Positions 10,386-16,679 of a DNA stretch of 16,679 nucleotides are shown here, in pieces. Source of the DNA: Physocladia obscura (Eukaryota > Chytridiomycota > Chytridiomycetes > Chytridiales > Chytriomycetaceae). Location: assembly GCA_027596945.1 (NCBI GenBank), contig JADGJH010000567.1, positions 1 through 16,679 of the forward strand, written 5' to 3'. The notes beneath the pieces were generated by a model, which saw only the letters and a list, made by a program, of their open reading frames with translations, ran no database searches and was not told the origin of the DNA. A program made the position numbers and the translations under genes. Within the stretch, counting starts at the first letter, position 1. Each line of letters opens with the position of its first letter.

Positions 10386-10391
10386 TTTATT
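10386..10391 (-). terminator. Poly(A) signal (AATAAA on minus strand) of the exchange-factor gene
   Basis: TTTATT on the plus strand reads AATAAA on the coding strand, starting 8 bases after the TAG stop at 10400-10402. This supports the proposed last exon with its two WW domains as the real end of the gene. Confidence 0.55.
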
Positions 10392-10399
10392 TTAATAAT

Positions 10400-13394
10400 C
10401 TAAAAATTTGCTGTTGGTAGTGTCCATGATGTTTCCATTGTGTGAATATTGTAATAGTACGGGTTTTGGACATCCTGGGCTAAATACCAATCTGGGAAGC
10501 CAACAATGCTTGTTTGTCTTTTGTCAGTGTCAACAGGAGTATAAATTTTTGGTAACTTCCAAATTGTAGCTTTTGTGTCAATATTGCTATCCTGTTTGTT
10601 TCAGTTAAAGTTTTAAAATTTTTACTCACAAATAATATATTTCATTTTTTGCTGAGAGTGCTTTTTTCCAAATTTCGCCGTTAATTTCCACAAGATCTGG
10701 GTGTTCCTCATTGATTGATTTTCTTGGTGATATATCCTAGTTTTCATATTAGCAACTTGTTTTTTGTTTTCTTTTCGAATTCTTACACTTGTGGAAATTG
10801 ATGACTGTGTTCCATCAAACAGAGCAATTGACTATTAAAATTCTTTTATTATTTTTTGTGAATTGCTTGTGACTTACATTTGTGCTGCCCCCTGAAGCTA
10901 AGGCTCTTCCAGTTGGTGATGGAGAAAGCCCAAATGCTGATGATATATTCATTTTGAAAATTCCACTTCCAGCTCTCCCAATATCTCTCAATGAAGGAGA
11001 AGCATCGCCAAGATGACTCATTGTTGTGTCCACTCTTCTCTTGAGAACATTCTCTGGATCATTAATACAGTTTTTGAATGCATCAAACCATTTTGGAAAT
11101 GCAGCTTCTGAGAATGAAAATGAAATTTCTCGTTTTTCAGTAGTGTATTGTAGGTAAATACTAGTCTTTGAGATATTTCGCAATATTGAGTCTCCTAATT
11201 TGAATTTAATTTAATTATTTTCTATTGTTCTTATTTTTAAATTTTACCATGAGTACTTGTCTTCAGCATCACAAGTTCATGCATTTGAAAAGTATTCTCA
11301 AGTGTGTATTTTCCTTTTGAGATGATTTTTGAAACTAGTAAGGAATCCTTGAATAAAATCAAATGCCTATCTTTGCTCTTATTTAATTGGCAAATTCCCT
11401 CAAGAATCATTTGCTTCTCGCCATATGGCATCAAAGACTAGATAATAATAAGGATCTCAAATGTAAATTTTTGAGAACTCAACTATTTGTGAATCAATTC
11501 CTTTCAATAATGCAACCAGTTTTTCTTTTCGTTCAATTGATTTTGTAGCTTCATTAACTTTAAGAGTCAGAGATTCCATTTTTTCTACCGCCTTTTCAAG
11601 ATCTGCAAAGTCAGGAAGAGTTTTAACTGTATTTTTCATGAGCTCTCGAAGTAAAAGTGGATATCTTCAATAATTTTGATCAATTTTTGATACTTTAAAT
11701 CATGATTTCCTTACTTGCAAATTCTTTGAACTGGTTTTATCTGTCGATTTGTGACGTGAAACCAAGGAAAATTTAAAATAGAAATTCAAACCAAAAATGA
11801 TTCCAAGCTCAGGCCTCGGGCTTCTGGGGAAGATGAAATTTGCTGCAATATCTTTTTAAAATTTTGATCGGTCGAGAGTTGCTGTATTTGCTTCACAGCC
11901 ATTGGATAATTTTTGCAGTAAACAGTATAAACGTCAGCCCATTCTTCGCTTGATTCAAGAAAAGCGTCACCTTTTCTCAAAGTTAATCTTTTTTTTTTGT
12001 GATTATACTTACCAATAAATTCTATAAAAGGATTTTCTTCTTTCTTTTCATTCAACTTATCTAGTAACTTTTGGTTTGTTAAAATCAGTTGTTCTATGTT
12101 TGGAAAAATGACTGCAAGAGCATTTTCATCCACGATTTGAGATGCTCTCATTTCTCGCTGATGAAGCTGAAATTTTTCCATATTAGTATACTTCAGTGCA
12201 AATTCATAGCACAAACATCGATTATGAGCTGAAGATCTCTAATATAATCAGATTCAGTCTCAATTAATTCGTATATCACAGACAGTCTCATCATATCTTG
12301 TTTTGGCAAATTGGAAGTCAATACTTCCATTGGTAATTTTGCATATAATTTCGGTGACACAGCCCCACTTATTGGCGGAGAATTGGTTTTGTTTTCGTCT
12401 TCACTATTGAAAGTTACAGAGTTCATGGATGAATTGGAGCGTAAATGTAACCCTTTATTCAAAAAGCTTTTGCGATGTCCTGTCTCTATTGTATTCATTA
12501 TGACTTTCTGTGTATTTTCGATTTGTGATAGACGATTTGAAATTATTAACAGATTTTTCATTAGTTCTTCGGCAATATATGTATTATCTGATTGTGCTTT
12601 ATTCAATTTTTCTGCCGCTTTGCGAACAGTTTCGTTTAATGTTTCGTCGAGTTCAACGAGCTTTTGAAAGATTTTGGAGCCGATCGTATAATCATCGTCA
12701 GCTGAAAAAGCGTATCTCTTCAGTGCTGAATTTCGATATATTTGAGGTGACGAAATGCTGGAATTTAAATTATATCGAGTTTGTGTCGATTCAATAATGT
12801 TTTGCGCCGTTTGTAAATCAAACCAATCAGGTGAACTGAATCCTTTTTTATGAGCCAATATTCCCAATCGCAAGAGATTACTCAAAAACAATTCATCTCC
12901 TTTTGGATTGGCTTGTAAATATTCCATTGGTTTGAATATAAACTTTTTTGGAATTCCAAAAGATGCCAGAGCTGTGGTAAAATTATTTGAATGAAAGAAA
13001 AAGGAATATACCACCAAAAAGAATGTTTACCTGTGGAAAACGCGGCTAAATTTTCAAGAGAAGTAATTGGCGTCAGAGACTCAGAAATTTGAGAAATCAA
13101 ATTGGGTTGAATAATGTTCATCAATTTGCAAGGCAAAATTCCGTTTCTGAAATCATCCAATATTTTTTGTTTTTGTTCTGCAGATATAGCGGGAACAGCC
13201 ATGTTTTCCTTGAAAGTAATTTTTGACAAACCAAGAACTGTCAAAGCCCAACAAAGGGCCAAATCACAAACAAGTTTTTGTTCACTGGTTTGAAAATGAA
13301 TTTGTGTGATACTTTTTTCAACCTGTAAATTTTCGATTAGATTTGCTGAGGTGTTCTGCGATTCTTGATCCTGGAAAGCAGGCAAACTTGACAT
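10400..13394 (-). CDS. Rho guanine-nucleotide exchange factor, CH-DH-PH-WW-WW (11 exons, about 834 aa)
   Basis: This protein would activate a Rho-family GTPase (Cdc42/Rac type) to control actin and polarity. Exons on the minus strand: 13394-13031, 12971-12217, 12166-12013, 11970-11792, 11740-11715, 11664-11484, 11437-11248, 11194-10878, 10831-10787, 10736-10630 and 10586-10400; every phase closes, giving 835 codons with stop. A calponin-homology-like region spans about residues 38-165. A linker with predicted coiled coil follows. The DH domain is about 350-555 (YELIETESDYIRDLQLIID, FIGDAFLESSEEWADVY, and the CR3 helix KPVQRICKYPLLLREL). The PH domain is about 555-670. Two WW domains close the protein: Trp760/Trp782/Pro785 and Trp806/Trp827/Pro830. 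CH-DH-PH recalls Cdc24 and PIX proteins, but I see no PB1 or SH3 domain. The start at 13394 (aaaaATG) was preferred over an upstream in-frame extension. The intron between exons 3 and 4 is only 42 bases and stop-free. Confidence 0.88.
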
Positions 13395-13476
13395 TTTTCT
13401 CGGTTTTCTGAATAAAATAAAATAAAAAACAGAGTTTTTTTTTTGTTTTTTTAATTTCCACATTCTTCAACTGTGG

Positions 13477-13482
13477 TTTATT
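13477..13482 (-). terminator. Poly(A) signal (AATAAA on minus strand) of the DCAF5-like gene
   Basis: TTTATT on the plus strand lies 21 bases past the TAA stop at 13503-13505 and about 80 bases before the next gene's ATG on the same strand. Tandem genes on this strand are closely packed. Confidence 0.5.
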
Positions 13483-13502
13483 TTTCAAACTGAGTTCTTT
13501 TT

Positions 13503-15653
13503 TTAAATATCGCTCTCGTTTCCATCGTCATCTAAAGACCTTTTTCGCTTGGTTTGCACATTATCCCCAACCATTTCCTCACCGCTTCCCTCACTTTTAC
13601 TGTGATCGCTTTTGTCATATTCTGTAATCCACGAACTGCCGCTGGAAGTTGGCGAAGGAAAAGAAGTATTATCTGAATATTCTTCAGTTGGAGTTCTCCA
13701 TAAAGTATCGCGCAAAGTCTCTTGTATAATCAGACGATCGAAATAGCAGAGTTCTTGTCACATTTTGATTTTCTGATTAATTTGTACCATAGTTACCATA
13801 ATAATAACTAACTGCAAATCTTCATTTTTATCGTTTTCCGATTCCGGACTGACTAAACCAAAAAAATCGTTCGAAAATTTATTATTTTTGCGTGGTTGGG
13901 TATCAGTTTTGTTTTTCTTCATATCATCTAACCTATAGATTAAAAAACATGAAAAAGAAAAAAAATACACGCACCATAATCTGAAAAAGGAAAGGGCGAA
14001 AATACTCGAACAACTTTTTCGACGCCAGCAGTCACAATCAAAGGTAAGTTCGGATGAAAACTAACTGAATTTACTATACTCCTATGCTAACCAATAGAAT
14101 ATGCTTCCTTGCAAATTTCAAATGGTTTCACTGACTTTCCATTATTGTCGGCATAAATAATTGCAGAAGCATTTGACCATTCTGTGAATTTTTCGCATTG
14201 GGTTCTTCGGTCCATCAAAAAGCTGACTTTTGGCACTTCCCAAACATAAGCACGTCGATCGTCACTTCCCACAGAAAAAACCAAGCCACCACCGCCTTGT
14301 TCATTTGATTCAATATACCAACGATTACTGCTGTGTTCTGATCCCATTGATTCTTGAGCACAATTACCCAAGTAATCAATGAGCGTAGAATCGCCAAAAG
14401 CGCCAGATTTTATTGTGCATGATGAACTATATCCGTGAAGAACTCTGGCAGTGGATAAAGATGATAGTGAGGATTTGTGCCACAAACCGTCAGATTCTGA
14501 TTTGAATATTGCAATAGGAAATGAGTCACTTGTGGAATATAAAGTCGGCCGCCATTTTTGCATTGTTGCAGCAAACATTTTTCCACATGGCGAAAACACA
14601 ACTGAAGTGGTGTCAATTGGGTTGGCAATTTGCAGACGCGATGTTTCACACAATTGGGTAACGTACTGTTGTTTGCTTTTTATTTGCTTTTTTGTTTGCT
14701 GTTTTTCTTGTTTTTTCCAACCTGATAGAGCTTTTTATCACTATTTTCAAAACCTGACATCCGTAGATCCCGCAAACTTTTTAGAAAAATTTAAAATCAC
14801 CAGCTACAATATAAAAATTTGTCGACTTACATAATATGACCAGCATCATCCGAACTTAAAAATAAATCTGGCATTGTGGGATTAAAGGTAACACAGCTAC
14901 ATAATTTTAATTATTTCAAAAAGTATTTATGCTGCTAACAAACTTTTGACAGTTGCTGCTGGAAATGCGACCTTGCAATCTTCGCGATGAGCATCTCATA
15001 TCCCATAATGCAATAGAACCGTCCTGTCCAGAAGTCAAAACAATGTTGTCATTCTTTGGACAGATAGAGAGTTTGAGAGCGGCAAAGGATTCATGAGCTA
15101 CTTCTGTGGATTCGGGGGCAACTGCAATACCCAAATTGCCCGCGCGGGAAATATCATACCGAACCAACAAACCGTCATTTCCACATGAGTACAAAATATT
15201 TGAATAAGAACCAAAAGCAATACTGAAAATATTTGACTGTAGGGAAGACATAAGTTTGAGTTGAGTATCTGAAATAACGCACATAGTGCCCAGAATATGA
15301 GGCAACAGGCTTGCTCGGGGTTAACAGATCAACCGCATTCCAAATCTACATATGAAAACAACGTGAGAGAGTGAGATTATCCCAAAGCAGGAAATCTTCA
15401 AACCAAAACGGCACAATCATCCCCTCCAGTCGCAAGCATCCGTCCGTCTCCATCAAATGCGAGCGTGTTTACACAGCCAGAGTGGCCTCGGAGTGTTCTG
15501 TTTGATTGAAATTTCAAGTTTTTTTCACCATGCCTAAACCGACCTGGAATGCTCGAATCCAGATTCATAGCTCGCAAACTGTCTACTGAAAAGTCTTTTT
15601 GTAGCCGCCGTCCAAGGATCTGAACGTGTTTGCCGTTCACGTAGCAAAAACAT
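13503..15653 (-). CDS. DCAF5: DCAF5-like WD40 protein, probable CUL4-DDB1 substrate receptor
   Basis: DCAF5-type proteins dock substrates onto the CUL4-DDB1 ubiquitin ligase. Exons on the minus strand: 15653-15544, 15497-15404, 15345-15283, 15236-14944, 14896-14831, 14776-14722, 14665-14136, 14081-13971, then 13932 onward to 13503 with one unresolved junction. WD repeats seen: HSGCVNTLAFDGDGRMLATGG, YSNIFSIAFGSYSNILYSCG, SICPKNDNIVLTSGQDGSI ending in WDMR (167-170), and a RDLR repeat (211-214); WDxR-type motifs are DDB1-contact signatures in this family. Further repeats are FSVGSDDRRAYVWEVP and SIVNSVSFHPNLP...AGVEKVVRVFSP. The last part matches the arrangement of animal DCAF5, as does a downstream YFDRLIIQETLRD helix. 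The C-terminus is acidic and Ser-rich with a KRKR nuclear signal. The start at 15653 splices into the first repeat; a longer upstream frame has no ATG. Between 13870 and 13757 an in-frame TGA must be removed by splicing, and no consensus pair fits cleanly. Confidence 0.82.
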
Positions 15654-15725
15654 TTGGGGGATTCACGGATAAACAAAAAAGACAAAATTAGAAAAAATAA
15701 TAATAAATATTTTCAAACTTCAAAC

Positions 15726-15731
15726 TTTATT
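15726..15731 (-). terminator. Poly(A) signal (AATAAA on minus strand) of the rightmost gene
   Basis: TTTATT lies about 116 bases after the TAG stop at 15847-15849 and 73 bases before the DCAF5-like start. It is a plausible 3' end for the small gene upstream on this strand. Confidence 0.45.
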
Positions 15732-15846
15732 GATACAAAAATGATACAGAAATGAAAAACAAATGATATAACAAGGAGAACACAAGTGATAGGTACAGAT
15801 AAAAAAAGGAAAAAGAAATATTTAAAGTGAAGTAAATAGAAAAGAA

Positions 15847-16480
15847 TCAACTAGATTCACCACCAGAATCAGACATATAAACCTTGCTTTTTGATCCAGT
15901 GCTAATTGCCCAGTCTGACTTCTTCTGTTTCTTGGTTTGCCCAGAAATCATAAATGTATATGCAGTAGAAATTGGTTGATTGACATTTACACAGCATCCA
16001 TTTTCAATTACAGTAATTTCATGGCAAATAGTTTGATCACACATGCAATTCAAATTGACTGGCTCTGGTGAAGTCATTTCATATTTTAATTTGTCAAGCC
16101 GATTGTCATTGTCTGTATTGACATAGCAAATGAGAAAAGCAAATTCAGGATTTGTAGCATTAAAATTGTCCAGATTCAGAAAAGTATCACAGTCAACTGA
16201 CTGCAGAGTGTAGAAGTAAAAGTGCATCTGTCAACAGAAACTTGGTATTCAAAATCAAATCTGGCAATGTTTTGCATGATAATGAGAATGACATTCTTAT
16301 ATGGCTAGGAATTATACCATATAATACTTTTTCGCCATACAAATTATACAATATAATACTGTTAGTACACTAGTATTATACCTTTTTTTTTAATAAAATT
16401 TTTGTACATCTAAAAATATTTTCTATTTACCTTCCTTCATTTCCATCACTTCCAGAAGCATTTTCATCATAATCACTCAT
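15847..16480 (-). CDS. Unrecognised small protein (3 exons, about 140 aa)
   Basis: I do not recognise this gene. Proposed exons on the minus strand are 16480-16431, 16260-16242 (a 19-base micro-exon) and 16200-15847; all phases close at 140 residues. The N-terminus is acidic and Ser/Gly-rich (MSDYDENASGSDGNEGR), followed by a probable beta-rich core (FAFLICYVNTDNDNRLDKLKY, then CHEITVIENGCCVNVNQ). The tail is KKQKKSD with a Ser-rich end. Three Cys residues near CMCDQTIC and two at GCC could bind metal or be chance. No signal peptide or membrane segment is seen. Only the last exon is strongly coding; an alternative model uses an acceptor at 16228 and a different second exon. Intron 1 (170 bases) is unusually long for this window and carries palindromic TATAATACT words. 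Confidence 0.55.
16314..16380. repeat. Palindromic TATAATACT/AGTATTATA words inside an intron
   Basis: TATAATACT occurs twice (near 16320 and 16352) and its complement AGTATTATA once near 16372, all within intron 1 of the rightmost gene. They could form a hairpin of about 9 base pairs. A TACTAAC branch-site-like word followed by ag also occurs there on the minus strand. It may be a tiny MITE-like relic or plain AT-rich intron sequence. Confidence 0.4.
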
Positions 16481-16679
16481 GTGATATTTATATTAAATGC
16501 TTATTCAAATAAACTATTGAATAGACAGATGAGTGTGAACTTTTGCATAGCTGTTGTGAAAGTGAACTGGAAGTATTTTAGAAAAAACACACCAAATGAA
16601 CAGAATCAAGTCTGATGCTATGGATTACAAATTAAAAAAGCTAGTTTAATGTAAAAACAAAGTTTGTATCAGATGTCAC
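16481..16679. other. Upstream flank of the rightmost gene
   Basis: About 200 bases of AT-rich sequence with no gene seen. It presumably includes the promoter and 5' leader of the minus-strand gene starting at 16480. No TATA element, tRNA or repeat was recognised. Confidence 0.4.

Larger units (their letters stand above)
9296..10399. other. Convergent intergenic region, SEC14 to exchange-factor gene
   Basis: No protein-coding gene is supported here. It holds a poly-A run near 9438-9449, a T-rich block 9600-9790, the tRNA-like B-box element and hairpin described separately (about 9890-10105), and unassigned sequence to 10399. The 3' UTRs of both flanking genes must end within it. Confidence 0.5.

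Noticed and set aside
12311..12667. Plus-strand frames antisense to the exchange-factor gene
   Set aside because: They are shadows of exon 2 on the minus strand; no domain and no splice signals of their own.
14082..14099. An 18-base intron in the DCAF5-like gene
   Set aside because: A 54-base intron with a better donor restores the same protein motif, and 18 bases is below known fungal intron lengths.
16314..16380. MITE insertion
   Set aside because: The complementary words are only about 9 bases, and no terminal inverted repeats or target duplications are clear; kept only as a low-confidence repeat.
1..16679. CRISPR array, operon, toxin or defence system
   Set aside because: No repeat-spacer pattern, no prokaryotic ribosome-binding sites, and every confident gene is a spliced eukaryotic housekeeping or regulatory gene.

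Overview
The window is AT-rich nuclear DNA of a eukaryote with dense, short introns (about 38-170 bases; several carry TACTAAC/TACTAAT-like branch sites). The best guess is an early-diverging, chytrid-type fungus. The grounds are the intron style, a fungal-type SEC14 tail, fungal-style gene packing, and animal-like regulators (a DCAF5-type WD40 protein and a CH-DH-PH exchange factor). This placement is inference; no marker gene proves it. I rebuilt seven protein-coding genes by joining exons by hand. Nearly every exon phase closes, except one junction in the DCAF5-like gene.

Left half, plus strand: an AT-rich flank (1-729); VPS35, the large retromer subunit, in eight exons (730-4518); a four-exon helical protein I cannot name, starting only 34 bases after the VPS35 stop (4553-5862); a two-exon protein with a disordered N-terminal half and a C-terminal zinc knuckle of the kind found at the end of retrotransposon reverse transcriptases, but with no reverse transcriptase (5942-7803); a gap with nothing evident (7804-8379); and intronless SEC14 (8380-9243).

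Middle: a convergent intergenic stretch of about 1.15 kb (9244-10399). It holds simple repeats and a possible tRNA-derived SINE remnant: a perfect pol III B-box in a T-arm-like context, then a long hairpin and an A-run.

Right half, minus strand, reading right to left: an unrecognised 140-residue acidic/serine protein (16480-15847); a DCAF5-like WD40 protein, probably a CUL4-DDB1 substrate receptor (15653-13503); and a Rho-family exchange factor with CH, DH and PH domains followed by two C-terminal WW domains that emerge only after joining four small exons (13394-10400).

VPS35 (endosomal sorting), SEC14 (phosphoinositide/Golgi traffic) and the exchange factor (actin/polarity) are all membrane-traffic or polarity genes. 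The neighbourhood looks like ordinary gene packing, not an operon or a dedicated system. The items most worth checking are the CH-DH-PH-WW-WW architecture, the free-standing retrotransposon-type zinc knuckle, the recurring GTTTG splice donors, and the SINE-like element.
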